From Ischnura elegans (Eukaryota; Arthropoda; Insecta; Odonata; Coenagrionidae), in NCBI RefSeq assembly GCF_921293095.1, contig NC_060254.1, forward strand, positions 1,674,001-1,738,000: DNA of 64,000 nt, given 5' to 3'. The notes beneath the pieces were generated by a model. That model was given only the letters and a program-made list of their open reading frames with translations, ran no database searches and had not been told where the DNA came from. Made by a program: the position numbers and the translations under genes. Positions within the stretch are counted from its first letter, which is position 1, and each line of letters opens with the position of its first letter. Shown here in pieces: positions 23,210-34,049 of the stretch.

Positions 23210-24950
23210 GACTGATCATCGGAATATTACTTTCCTCTGAAAATGAGGCGATGGGAATATTGTTATGGATCAATTAGAAAATCTTTCATCAACTTTTGCC
23301 GTCAAAGTTTCAAGCATTTATTATAGAATTCCTTGAACAAATTACAACAACATTACGATGAATAAACAATAATTATATGAATGAGGTAATTGCTATATAA
23401 AGTATGCTACAGGAAAAAAAACATTTTGGAGCAAAATAATTGTTTCCATTGTTTCTTATGCAAGTAACATAAAAAACTATCAAAACTGAAAACGCTAGGG
23501 GTAAATCTTAGATTTAAGTTTAATCAAAAAGAGAAGACTTCATGAAAGAAAATAGTTAAAATCTATTATAATACAATATAATAACACATACATCGCAACT
23601 TGACATACTTTACGAATGTAATAACATACTTGAATCAAAATTTTGGAATTTATAAACAAATAAAGCCAACAGATTAATAATGTTTGAGTCATGTTCACGA
23701 ACGCCTCCTTTGCCGGCGTAATTATATTTCCCTGATGCCACCTAATCGGTTTCCTCAAGTAAACTCGCAAAAAAATCGCATTGCCCTACACAACCAGGTT
23801 GGCCCACCTGCTTTTATCTTGAACTTCTCATTCTCACGATGCTTTACAAAGTCGCATGGTTTTGGTCTGCTTGTGCTCATCCCTTACGTCACATTTACGG
23901 TGCCGTTTACCTACCGCATCAATCGTTGCCTGTTTTCCTACTAACGGTAGACTAATAATCAATGCCCGGTCATACATCATCCTGAAAGTAACATTAAAAT
24001 TTGAATGCTGTTTTTGGAAGTTTTTTCTTTATGTCCGATAAAAACTATAAAATACGAGAGATTTCTTGCTGAACAGATTAGGATAGGCATCCGTTTTTTC
24101 CACCAGGCTATGAAGGACCTCAATGAATGTTAGTGGTGGAATTCAGACACTCAAATCACGCCGACACGCTTTTCTTTCCATTGCTTTTTGCAATAACACG
24201 GGAATTGTCCTGACTACCCCCACCGCACACCAATTGAGACGAATTCCGGTTCATATGTGTAGTTGCTGAATAAAAAAATGTTCTTCTCACTGGTATTAAG
24301 GGTTCTGCAAGTTTCGCGTGCAGTAAATAATGGAATCAATTCGGGTTTTCAAAGCAAAAGTGATGAAACTCGGCACTCAGCCCCCAAGTTGTTCTTCAAA
24401 AACATAAAGTGAGAATTATTACAAATAAAGGGCGCTTTGAGCATTCCTACCCGTTTTTGACAGCATGAAGCCGTTGCCATAGCGAGAAATGTTTGCTATT
24501 AAGGTCTTGAAGCTATTCTTGATTATTAATTGTGGTTACTTGCCACACAGATTTTGTACAGTAAAACATTTTAACTGACGTAGAAGCAGTTAGTTTCATA
24601 TTCCAATGCCAAATCTCTCACTGCTCAAAGGTTTGTTTCTGTTTTTTGAGCATTACCCGAATTTATCGAGCGAACTTAAGGCATTAAAGAATAAATTTAT
24701 TTTTTGTAAAACGGTCAGAAACTACCTACCGTTTCACCATGATATACAAAAGCTTTTTGATTTCATAACTTTGTAATGCATGAAAAATGTAATGGAAATG
24801 ATTTTTATGCTCTTACACTTAAAAAAATGTAAGCAATGTATCTATAATCGCACTATTTTTTTCATCTGCAGGTTCATTCTTCGTTTTTATTCCTTCAATG
24901 ATTTCACTTCTTTCTAATCAAAAAGCTAAAGCAAAATAATGAAACACTGA
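23210..24950. other. No recognisable gene
   Basis: AT-rich sequence with short frames (76-86 codons around 23540-23944) and no recognisable motif. Confidence 0.45.
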
Positions 24951-24952
24951 CT

Positions 24953-26022
24953 TGCAATTTTCCACAAAAATAAAATTTAATTCGACTCGACTTTCGATGT
25001 TACTACATCGTTTACAAGGTATAACTGAGAGAGGAGAAATGGGGTGGAAGGTCCTCAAGGAGGTGGCTGGAATGGGTAGAAGTGCAAGGCTTGGGGGAGG
25101 GGGGGGGAGAGTGGAAAAACCAGAGGAGGTAAAAAAGGTTGGAAATTGAAGGGTTTTTTCCAGGGTTAACAAACTTTGAACATAGAAATGAAAGCATTTG
25201 AATACACGTGGCGGTCTTCTTATCTTCGGGTGTTGTTTCCGAGGGCCATCGGTGAATGGAAGGGGGAGGGAAGACGTCTTCTGTGCCCGTAGGCTGCCGT
25301 GCGGATTAGTAGGGTCCTCGAGGACGCGTTCTTCTGAGGGTGTGTAGGTGGGGAGCGGGGGGTCGGCGGTTAGGATTCACTGTATGGTTCTTGTGGGATC
25401 TCATTCACGTCGAGTGGGCGACAGGAGGGGGGGAGAAGGGATTGTAACACTTCTGGGAAACGCACTATTGAAACTTAATGGAAAGCAAGGGCGATTTTGA
25501 AAGGTAGAGGTGGTTATTGAGAAGGGAAACCTGGGGATGTTTATGTTGGTGGATCTCTAATTGTTCCAAGGCGTCTAATTTCCTCCCTTTGATATGTTTA
25601 TGGAGAACTTTGGTTGTGAAGTTTGGATTGTGGCCGCTCTCAATGATGTGTTTGGCCACCATCGAAGTTGGGTTACTGTGGGCGATGCACTTCCTATGTT
25701 CATTGAATCTCGTGTTGAAATCTCTTCCTGTCTGACCTATATATTGCGCATGGCACTCGCAACACTTAATCACATATACACCACTCAGTTTTTCACTTTC
25801 GAATGGGTCTTTGTGTTTACACAAGAGTCGGGATAATGTTGTGGGGGTGTAAAAGGAAGCTCTGAATTTTTCCTTAGGGATTTGGTTGGCAATCTTGTAG
25901 GAGAGATCTTTGATGAAGGGAATTTTGCACCATTTACGGGGTTCACTTGTCTGCTGTGAAAATGATGTAGTAACATCGAAACTCGAGTCGAATTAAATTA
26001 TATTTTTGTGGAAAATTGTTTG
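24953..26022 (-). mobile_element. Penelope-like element, internally deleted, with inverted terminal repeats
   Basis: The segment from about 24953 to 25015 (TTTTCCACAAAAATA..., then GATGTTACTACATCG) recurs inverted at about 25962-26022 (GATGTAGTAACATCG, then TATTTTTGTGGAAAA), giving terminal repeats of about 60 bases. Between them lies a GIY-YIG endonuclease frame on the minus strand. Inverted or tandem terminal repeats plus a C-terminal GIY-YIG domain are hallmarks of Penelope-like retroelements, which encode reverse transcriptase followed by this endonuclease. The RT domain is missing, so the copy is non-autonomous. The terminal repeats include degenerate hammerhead-like TCGAAA cores. Confidence 0.8.
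25465..25930 (-). pseudogene. GIY-YIG endonuclease domain of a Penelope-like element
   Basis: The open frame 25465-25824 (119 codons) reads GVYVIKCCECHAQYIGQTGR then RFNEHR, giving the GIY-YIG signature (G-V-Y ... Y-I-G), the Arg of QTGR and the EH of the conserved helix. It continues upstream, after a frameshift near 25820, into IPFIKDLSYKIANQIP-like sequence (to about 25930), the linker after the RT. The usual start and the whole RT are absent. In intact elements this enzyme nicks target DNA for target-primed reverse transcription in the nucleus. Here it is a remnant. Confidence 0.8.
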
Positions 26023-26024
26023 TT

Positions 26025-26280
26025 GTTTCATTATGAATCGATTCCACTCCATTTCGCTTGATTACTCGAATTTTATGCTAAAGCAAAATTTGAATGAAGC
26101 TTTGGACGCATAATTAAGTGTCGGTAGGTAAACCGTTAAATTTACCTGAAGCCAAATTATTTTACGCATATTTTGTATTTTCATTGAAGCAATGACTTTT
26201 TCTTACCTTATCTAGAAAGCAAGTGATTTATACAAGTATATAATAAATTGTTGCTCGTAGAACGAACCACTGTTGGTCAC
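26025..26280. other. Spacer without recognisable features
   Basis: AT-rich spacer between the Penelope-like element and the 3' tail of the CR1 copy. Confidence 0.4.
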
Positions 26281-28165
26281 ACATCTACATCTACATCTAC
26301 ATAATACCCTGCAAGCCGCCTAAAAGGCGTGTGGCAGGGGGTGTTAGGACACCAGCCGTTTACAGCTATAAAAAAAAAGTGCTCTAACGAGGTTGGGACA
26401 AGCGTTTATTAAAGTCCTTTATTGTTCGGGGGAAAAACGAATTCCCATATCTATCCGTTCGGCAAAAAATCTCTCTTAATTTATCGCTTCTGTCGGACCT
26501 GGAAATATAGTGTGGCTCTAAGATTATGTTCTCTGTGTCGCTCTTAAAGATATCCATTCTTAATTGTTCAAGCAATCTAAGCCTAGCGCGCAGCCTCCGA
26601 GTCTCCAACGGCTCCCAGCCTAATTCGCTTAACATCTGGGTAACACTGTCTGTACGCCCGTAGCGGTTTTTGACGAAACGCGCAGCCTTCCTTTGTATCT
26701 TATTCAGTTCGCGGATTAAGTCTTTCTGCACTGGATCCCATACACTCGCTGCATATTCAAGGTGCGGTCGGACGAGAGCGAAATAGCACCTTTCTTTTAC
26801 TTTCTCATCCGAAAATCTTCCCACAATACGCTTGACGAATCCTAATTTCTTCAGGGCTATGCCGCAAATATTCTTTATATGTGTTCCCCACGTGAGGTTC
26901 GAGGTTATCGTAACTCCCAGGTACTTCACTTCGTCTGTTGCCTTTATGTTAATGCCATCCACTGCATAAACATTGTTAGTGTTGGATGAATTCCGCAAGA
27001 AATGTACCGCCATGCATTTGCTCAGATTGAGTTCGAGTCCCCACTCTTGACTCCACAAATGTACGTTGTTTAAGTCCGATGATAGAATTTCAGAGTCAGA
27101 GTGATCACTAATTTCGCGATAGATGACAGCGTCGTCAGCAAATAAACGTATTTTACTGCTAATGCGGGAGCAGAGATCATTAATGTATATAATGAACAAC
27201 AGGGGGCCGATTACGCTTCCTTGTGGAACACCTGATGTAACTTTTACAACATCAGAGCTAATTCCGTCAAGAACTACTCTTTGTTTACGATCTCTGAGAA
27301 AGTCGCGTATCCAGTTTACAACTGTTTCGTTTAATCCGCATGACTGTAATTTGTATAAAAGTTTGTTGTGAGGTACAGTATCGAAAGCTTTCTTAAAATC
27401 TAGAAATAGTGCGTCAACTTGTCTTTTCGATTCACCAGATTTTATAACGTCGTGAAGAAAGAGCGCGAGCTGTGTTTCGCAGGATCTATTTTTTCGGAAT
27501 CCGTGCTGACAGTCATGGAGGAAGTTACGTCTGTCCAAGAAAGTCATGATATTACTAACAACGATATGTTCAAGTATCTTGCCTATAATTGATGTTAGTG
27601 AAATTGGCCGGTAGTTGCCTGGGTCATTTCTGTTTCCCTTTTTGAAAATGGGTGTAACGCTTGCAATTTTCCAGTCGGGCGGTAACTTCCCTTCAGAGAG
27701 TGACTTCTTGAATATGATCTCTAAGTAAGGCGCGATCTGTGGAGCTAACTCTTTGAGGACACGCGCGGGTATTCCCTCCGAACCCGGAGATTTACTATTC
27801 TTAATCGATTGTAGTTGTTTAGTTATCCCATCACGTTTTATAGATATTTCTTCCATCAAATCCTCAGTATATGGGATGTCTACATTGAATTGAGTATCGT
27901 CAGTAGTGTATACACTTTCGAAGTGGGCATTTAAAGTGTTAGCTTTGCCAATATTTTCGGTGACAAGTTTACCATCTTTATCAAATAACGAATCTACGGT
28001 TGAATGTTTTCCCTGAAGCTCTCTCGCGTACGACCAAAAGGATTTCGGATTTTCTTCGAGTAATTCACCAAGTACTTTTTTCTTAAACACATCGAGAGGA
28101 GTATTCGCAAGTACGCGTCGGGGTACTTGTGAAGTCGAAGGTCCAGGGCTCTCGGAGCACATGAG
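26281..28165 (-). mobile_element. CR1/jockey-group non-LTR retrotransposon, 5' truncated
   Basis: The element runs on the minus strand from about 28165 to a TAGATG-repeat tail (plus strand ACATCTACATCTACATCTAC at 26281-26300). The 3' UTR includes a block complementary to CCTGCAAGCCGCC and GGCGTGTGGCAGGGGG (26309-26341). The coding frame ends at 26384. Sequence upstream of the RT (apurinic-type endonuclease, ORF1) is absent, the usual 5' truncation of target-primed integration. At least five other, more decayed copies of this family lie in the window. Flanking target-site duplications were not resolved. Confidence 0.85.
26384..28162 (-). CDS. Reverse transcriptase of a CR1/jockey-group retrotransposon, uninterrupted frame
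   Basis: 592 codons without a stop. The pre-RT linker (FWSYAR, about residues 42-47) leads into the RT: NYRPISLT about 183-190, HGFRKNRS about 220-227, LDFKKAFDTV with the first catalytic Asp about 254-263, SGVPQGSVIGP about 310-320, and the catalytic FADD box at 341-344. A thumb follows (VKYLGVTI and so on), then a C-terminus ending FFPRTIKDFNK. The enzyme copies element RNA into DNA at the nicked target. The N-terminal endonuclease is missing, so it cannot mobilise itself; the first Met is simply the first in the truncated frame. The lack of stops suggests recent insertion. This is not a host gene. Confidence 0.9.
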   Translation of the reverse strand: MCSESPGPSTSQVPRRVLANTPLDVFKKKVLGELLEENPKSFWSYARELQGKHSTVDSLFDKDGKLVTENIGKANTLNAHFESVYTTDDTQFNVDIPYTEDLMEEISIKRDGITKQLQSIKNSKSPGSEGIPARVLKELAPQIAPYLEIIFKKSLSEGKLPPDWKIASVTPIFKKGNRNDPGNYRPISLTSIIGKILEHIVVSNIMTFLDRRNFLHDCQHGFRKNRSCETQLALFLHDVIKSGESKRQVDALFLDFKKAFDTVPHNKLLYKLQSCGLNETVVNWIRDFLRDRKQRVVLDGISSDVVKVTSGVPQGSVIGPLLFIIYINDLCSRISSKIRLFADDAVIYREISDHSDSEILSSDLNNVHLWSQEWGLELNLSKCMAVHFLRNSSNTNNVYAVDGINIKATDEVKYLGVTITSNLTWGTHIKNICGIALKKLGFVKRIVGRFSDEKVKERCYFALVRPHLEYAASVWDPVQKDLIRELNKIQRKAARFVKNRYGRTDSVTQMLSELGWEPLETRRLRARLRLLEQLRMDIFKSDTENIILEPHYISRSDRSDKLREIFCRTDRYGNSFFPRTIKDFNKRLSQPR

Positions 28166-28169
28166 ATGA

Positions 28170-29745
28170 CATGACGTTATTCAAATGTTCGATTTTCATG
28201 GGGAGACACCTTAAAGTGCCATCACATACTGCAGCAGTAAAAACAGTCGACGGTCCACAAGTGCGTGGCCTCCACTCCAGTTATTTAATGCGCAACGCTT
28301 TTGATCCATCGCACGCACATATACCAAGAATATGGCCCCACAAATGGCGCCATTTGTCCTTTTGAATGCAGTTTCAATTTCTCTGTTTTTGTACCCTATT
28401 GTAAGGCTACGCACATATAGGAGATAGAAATCACATGCACTGCCTACCATATTGGATTTTAATTTTCTGTTGAATTTTTTTTTCGAGAATATAAGAAAAA
28501 TATTAAGAGTGATTACAAATCCATAACTAGAACATATTATTTTGACGGCGATGTGATTGTAAAGGCGTCGTCTAGCAAATTGCTCTCTCTGACGGAAAAT
28601 AAACAATTACAGCTGTTACCCCGAAAAAAAAGGGTCGGGAAGGTGTTACATGAAAGGCCTTTCCCTTTGAGGCCTCCTCCGAAAAAAGCCTCGCTCAGAG
28701 TGGAATATTTGCGAGACAAGGGTTGTCTTATGAAGAGTAAAGCAAAAGGAAGGATTTTAATCGATAACTGAGAATAACAGAGAAGAGGAAGTATAATGCT
28801 CACAACTGCAAGCGTCATTATCGCGAAAGCGTAATTATAAATATAAATGGACCATTGCTATTCATTTCAATGTCCACTTCACAGAAAGACGTAATAAAGT
28901 AGGAAATTGTGTATAAATCTGACCTTATTACTCCATAATTCATTAAATTTAAATTTCATATGAATCAAAATTCAACACTTAACATACGTTCTTCATTAAA
29001 CGAAACTTAATAGTCTAACTGCTCCTCTTTCTGCACTTAATAACTCAATTGCTCACAAAATTACTATTTTAATTACTCACATTTAACCTCGCACCTCAAT
29101 ATGGATTTTTCATGACAAACTCCCGAAAGGTTGTACTCACCTGTAAAAGATAAGGAAACAAAGTATATAGTACTTCTGGTGCATCAAAGCATTGATGAAA
29201 CACATAATTTCACCGGAAATTTAAATAACACCACCCGTTGCAGGTTACATAAAGAAAGGAAATATATATATTCCAAACAAGAATACTGTTCCTGAAAAAA
29301 AGTCCCGATTTAAATGCTACTGTAAAAGTCTTGTCAGCTTCAATGCTCCTGGAACTGTAAGAAAAATTTCCAAAGTCTTCCAACACTATCCTTGTATTTT
29401 TTATTGCTTCTTTAAAAAAGTAGCCGGATTAAAACACTCTTTCTGTTTATTATCTTTTCATATGATTATAGCTACTGGCATTAAAACGGATGGCTCCTAT
29501 TACTTTTTTGGTCCTTTTTTGAGACTGGCATTTCGGTTTCGAAAATTTTTAATTCCATGTATCGTACTTCACGCAGTCCCGTGTTACGGCGGGGATATAT
29601 AACTTCACATGATGTGATAACCCTATTTCGGATTAAGAAGTGAAAGAGAAGAGCTGATTGGCTCTCCTCAGGGCGTGTCTCGCATTCGCAGCGAGTGTAT
29701 AGGATCAGCAGCAGAAAGATTGAATCCGTGAATTAAATAAATACA
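28170..29745. other. No recognisable gene
   Basis: AT-rich sequence with overlapping short frames (131 codons, minus, 28211-28606) lacking recognisable motifs. Confidence 0.45.
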
Positions 29746-29754
29746 AAATGAAGC

Positions 29755-30165
29755 AAGCGTGATTCGCCAGAAACTTCCAGGAGCGAATTGAGAGCGTGAC
29801 ACATCTTTTAAAGGAATTTGTGTGGGAGCGTCTACGAGTTCAGGGACTACTTGACAGGCATATACCGCGTGAGCAATTAAGAATAGATACCTTTGAGAGG
29901 GACAAGGGGAACGTCATCTTCGAACCTCACTGTAATTCTACGTCAGATAGTGATTATGCATTGAGAAAGATATTTTTCAGTACGGATTGGTGCAGGAGTC
30001 CATTTTTTTTCCCTCGAATAGAAAAAGATTTCCAGAAATGCTCGGTGAGGCTTCCCAGTCATATCACTACAAGTGGTGCATTACTTTTTATCGGCTGTTT
30101 TCCTTGGTCACACACGCCTAATGAATGAGGCGGCTTTTAGCACAGAATGAAGGTAAAAACATTGA
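29755..30165 (+). pseudogene. CR1-family 3' fragment
   Basis: The plus-strand frame 29796-30128 contains IPREQLRIDTFERDKGNVIF, LRKIFFSTDW and FFFPRIEKDFQKC, aligning with QLRMDIFKSDTENIIL, LREIFCRTDR and FFPRTIKDFNK of the CR1 copy at 26.4-28.2 kb. Sequence after the frame retains parts of the family 3' UTR (GAGGCGGCTTTT near 30127). 5' truncated. Confidence 0.75.
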
Positions 30166-30329
30166 TCATTTTCACCGTAGTCAGTTGTTGCAACGCGAGG
30201 CCCAGGCGTAGCAGGTCATTCAATATTGCCGTTTTCATATAATTCATTTATCAGGATTTCCTTTAGATAATGAATGATAAAAAGGTCATAAAAAGTTTCC
30301 ACAGATGTTTCCACAGATATTTCCACACT

Positions 30330-30437
30330 TAGTTAGAATACACTGGCGCATATATAAGGCCGCTTGAGGCGCAAAGGCTGCGCGCTAGACTTAGATTGCT
30401 TGAACAATTGAGAATTGATACCTTTGAGAGCGATAGT
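30330..30437 (+). pseudogene. CR1-family fragment, left half of a nested pair
   Basis: Reads RLRARLRLL-type sequence (RARLRLLEQLRIDTFESD) matching the CR1 C-terminal region, then stops abruptly at 30437-30439 where RTE sequence begins. The rest of the same CR1 tail resumes at 30986. Confidence 0.8.
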
Positions 30438-30985
30438 TTCATCATCACTGGTTAACAATCCTAGGATTGGTTTGACGCAGCTCTCCACTCAGTTCTCCTC
30501 TCAGCTAATCTTTTCACACCTACGTATTACTTCTCTTTCTTACAATTCTTTTTCTGTTCCATGTATTTCATTCGAGGTCTTCCTTTACCATCCTTACCAT
30601 CTACCTGTCCCTCAACGATTGTCTTAACCATGCCTCAAGATATGGCGTATTAGGTTGTTCCGTCTTCTTGTTAAGGTTTTCATGAGGCTTCTCTTCTCTC
30701 CTACTCTTCTTAGGACTTCCTCGTTACCAACTCGGTCGATCCATTTGATCTTCATCATTCTTCTGTGGCACTTAATTTCGAAGGCCTCTATCCTTGCTTT
30801 CTTCGCTGCGGTCATTTTCCATGCCTAACTTCCGTAAAGTAGCATACTCCAAATGTAAGTTCTTACAAACTGTTTCTTTACTTCCATATTTAAGTTTCCC
30901 GCTGTGAGCAGGTCTCTCTTTTGGAGGAATGCTCTCTTTGCCTGGGATATTCTGCTGATGATTTCTCTCTTGCTGCTCCCGTCAC
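30438..30985 (-). mobile_element. RTE retrotransposon 3' fragment nested in a CR1 fragment
   Basis: Minus-strand frames at 30825-31052 and 30624-30815 give SRISQAKRAFLQKRDLLT and IKWIDRVGNEEVLRRVGEKR, matching SRIAQAKRAFYKKKNLLT and IKWIDRVSNHEVLRRVGEKR of the RTE at 55.4-57.6 kb. The left end carries the reverse complement of the RTE 3' end (CAATCCTAGGATTG then a TGATGA-type tail). It is flanked by the 9-base match CGATAGTTT (30431-30439 and 30985-30993). Confidence 0.85.
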
Positions 30986-31190
30986 GATAGTTTAAGAAAG
31001 ATATTTTCCCGAATGGATAGATTAGATGGGAATCCCTTTTTTCCCGAATCATGAAGGACTTTAATAAATGTTAATCGTAACTTTGTTTAAGCATTTGCTT
31101 TTCATGTACCAACGGCCGGGGTCCTAACACCCCCTGCTACACACCTTTTTAGGCGGCTTGCGAGTTAGCATGCAGAAGTAGATGAAGGCC
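30986..31190 (+). pseudogene. CR1-family fragment, right half of a nested pair
   Basis: Reads DSLRKIFSRMDR then FFPNHEGL, matching DKLREIFCRTDR and FFPRTIKDF. The family 3' UTR follows (CCTAACACCCCCTGC near 31120, GGCGGCTTGCGAG near 31154) with a short AGTAGATGAAG end. Relative to the intact family about 19 codons are missing between the two halves. Confidence 0.8.
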
Positions 31191-31194
31191 TTCA

Positions 31195-33860
31195 TTTTGT
31201 GGATAATAGCAAAGAGTGTCAAAATATAAGTAAGATTTTAAAAAATCCACCTAAATCACCAATGCTGTCGAAGTAACTAATTCCTCATAAATATCTGTAC
31301 AGCACTTTTTACCAGCTGCAATTTTCCATAAAATATAACAATAACACAAAAATTTATAAAAATCATTTCAAAAATATGTCGATAGAGTAAAATAATGTTT
31401 AAAATTATGCAAATAAAATGACAGTATCCTGCTGAAGAGTTTTAAAGGCTGAAAACGCACTTCAGTTGAATGGCGAAAGGGCGCTAATATAAAACTGAAA
31501 TGTGTTCCTTGTGTTGTGACCTATGTACCTGTTGACGGGAAAGAGGCCCCATGTCGCAAACGCATTGCATGTATCGCCTCGCCGTGTATGCAAGCCACTT
31601 CACATATTGTATTGCGGGTTGAGAGTATTCACGGCGCGAAAGAAAACGTTCGAATCTGTGTACGCCTCTAGAAGAACACCAGGCAGCTAAGAGGGTAATG
31701 AGATACTGAAAATTGCAGGATATGGAAAATTAACATCCAACGGAACAATTTATTACACCCTACGGAGAAGCTCAGATGCATAAATCAATTTTCAACAGTC
31801 AACGAGGTTTTTCAGCTAATCTGTCATTCCGCCTATGTTTTACAAAAATCTAACGACACAAACTGGATATTCAGAGCAGTGAAGAATTGATAGCTTCGAG
31901 AACTATTTCTGGAGAAGGATTATGAAGGTCTAATGGTCAGGTAGAGTCAGAAGCAGGAAGACAAGAAAAGGCAATGTAGGAGTAGCATGATCTACTTTTT
32001 AAAATTCGTAGGATCGGTTATGTTAGGGCGCATAAGTTATACAGGAAGCACAATAATGGTACAAATTGAGCAAATATTACCTCAAAAGCTCATGGCTCAG
32101 CGTTTTTAACTACTTGGATGCTACATGAAATTTAATACCCCCTTTCGTAACATATAGCAAAAATAAACTATATTCAAGAACCCGATAAATTTTAAGATTT
32201 TAAAACCCATTGACGCTATTGTGCAATAATAGAACGAATAAGTGGTATAGTTAAACCGTTCAGTTAATATATTTTTTGGAACTGCGTTCTTTACTAGAAA
32301 TCCTTCTTCCCAAAGAAAAATCAGGGAACTTGTTCATATTCATCGCTGCAACGGATTAGAACTAGAAATTTTCGATCCAACTCTTCAATTTAAAAAGGCA
32401 ATCTTAACATTTCAGGCTGCTAAGTTCCGGCATTTTAGTGCTAAGATCAGAGAGGCATTCACTGGTGTTGTAAACACATTAAGCTCATAGCGGCGGGCGC
32501 ATTTGAGATTTTATCATCGGAATGTGAGGAGGCTGGTTGCACAGCATGCTGGGAATGGATGTCGTGGTGGCCAATGACAGACACAATACTCCCTGCTGGT
32601 TCCATTATCCTGCCAAAGCCCTACGAAAGTGAGAAGTGTTGCGTGAGCAGCGACGCTAATCGCGGAACGACGCAAAGAGGAGATGCTTCTCAGCAGATCC
32701 GACGACCTCCCGCGCCCTCTCCATGACAACCCTTCCAACAACCAATCCTCCTCCCTCCCCACTACGTTGCTACATTGACTCAAGTGTTTCATTCATCCAC
32801 TATAGATTGGTGCGCCAAAATGTTTCTTTCCGGTATCGATTACAACTGATAGGAGTAACCTTCCCTATCGAGTACCAAAGAGCGATTATGTTGTGCTGAA
32901 AATTCATAGCGGTATCTACTTTCACGAGCGAATCGTTTGCCCGCGATTCGTAGCTATGGTCAGTTATTATATTAGCGGAAATCGCGAGTTCTTGGTAAAA
33001 CACAATAATTTAAACAAGAGGGAAGGCACTAGTACGAAAGCATTTAAAGAGAAGAGTCTACATTAACTGGGATAACATCTTACTCAGCCGAATTTTATTT
33101 AGATTTGGCACGTGGGCGAAAAAAGATTATACATTGGCATACATCTCTTTCACGTATTTTCCGATAAAAAATGAGAAAACAGCACGACGATTAATTAGAT
33201 AGACTGCAGAAAATTACAGTTCACACAATAATCATCCTTTGCGATAAATTAAAATGATAGAGATTTAGTACGTACCAATTGGAAATGTGAGCAAATAATA
33301 TCTCCATCCCATCTCTCACTCAATGATTCAAATCCAAAGTTGTCTTGGATGCGTTAGGGTCACTCGGGATGCTCACCGCAGACTAATCCACAGCCGCATG
33401 AACATCACAATTCGTGAGGAAAGGAGTTGGGGTCACTTTGGCTCTTGTTTATCGGGGGTGTGGTAATGCTTCCGATGGGATTAGAAAAAGCGATCATTCA
33501 ATTAGTATCCCAATGCTTTTGAAAAAGGCGATGGCATAGCTCGCAGATGCAAGATGCAAGGAAGATGCCACTCCTTATTCCATCGCAATCACCCAGGATT
33601 GTAGAGACCTGGAGATGCCGAACACTCCACACAACATTCGACCCATATCCCAACGCTGTTCAGCCACTATGTTCCCCAATGTGGTGCGGATAGGCAAGAG
33701 TAGAGCTCACTGTCGACTAATGTACTGGCGTTCGATTTCACAAAGTCATGTTCTGAAGGCCACTTCCTTCCTTGGGACCACCTTGCAATTTGAGGATTAT
33801 TGTTTGACGACTAAATGACTGTTATCCGAAACCATGGTCCTTTGATTGATGGCCAAGGGC
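31195..33860. other. No recognisable gene
   Basis: AT-rich sequence. A GC-richer part at 32510-32790 opens a 92-codon minus frame with no motif. Frames elsewhere are short. Confidence 0.45.
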
Positions 33861-33864
33861 TCCA

Positions 33865-34045
33865 TTATTTATTTTATTATTATTGAAGCAAATTTAGGAC
33901 AACATTGTCCCCTCTTATAATTAACTTGATTGACAATCACAAACATCCATGCCCTGGATGGTGGTCAATCCACCCAGGCGGGATTCGAACCCGCGATCTC
34001 TAGGTTATCAGTCGGGGAATTTACCAGGGCGGACCGAGGCGGGCA
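33865..34045 (-). repeat. tRNA-headed SINE, family A, copy 1
   Basis: On the minus strand a tRNA-like head (A-box-like CTCGGTCCGCCCTGGTAAA, B-box-like GCGGGTTCGAATCCCGC) is followed by a body containing GGGTGG and CATCCAGGGCATGGATGTTTG, then an AT-rich AATAAT tail. The copy at 53028-53213 shares head and body in the same orientation. SINEs are transcribed by RNA polymerase III and mobilised by a partner LINE, not identified here. Confidence 0.75.
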
Positions 34046-34049
34046 TTTA

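Noticed and set aside
25517..25836. Plus-strand frames of 72 and 80 codons
   Set aside because: Antisense to the GIY-YIG domain of the Penelope-like element.
27123..27371. 82-codon plus-strand frame
   Set aside because: Antisense shadow of the CR1 reverse transcriptase frame.
33970..34030. Functional tRNA gene on the minus strand
   Set aside because: B-box-like GGTTCGAATCC is good, but the sequence continues into a SINE body shared with 53.1 kb and lacks a convincing acceptor stem.
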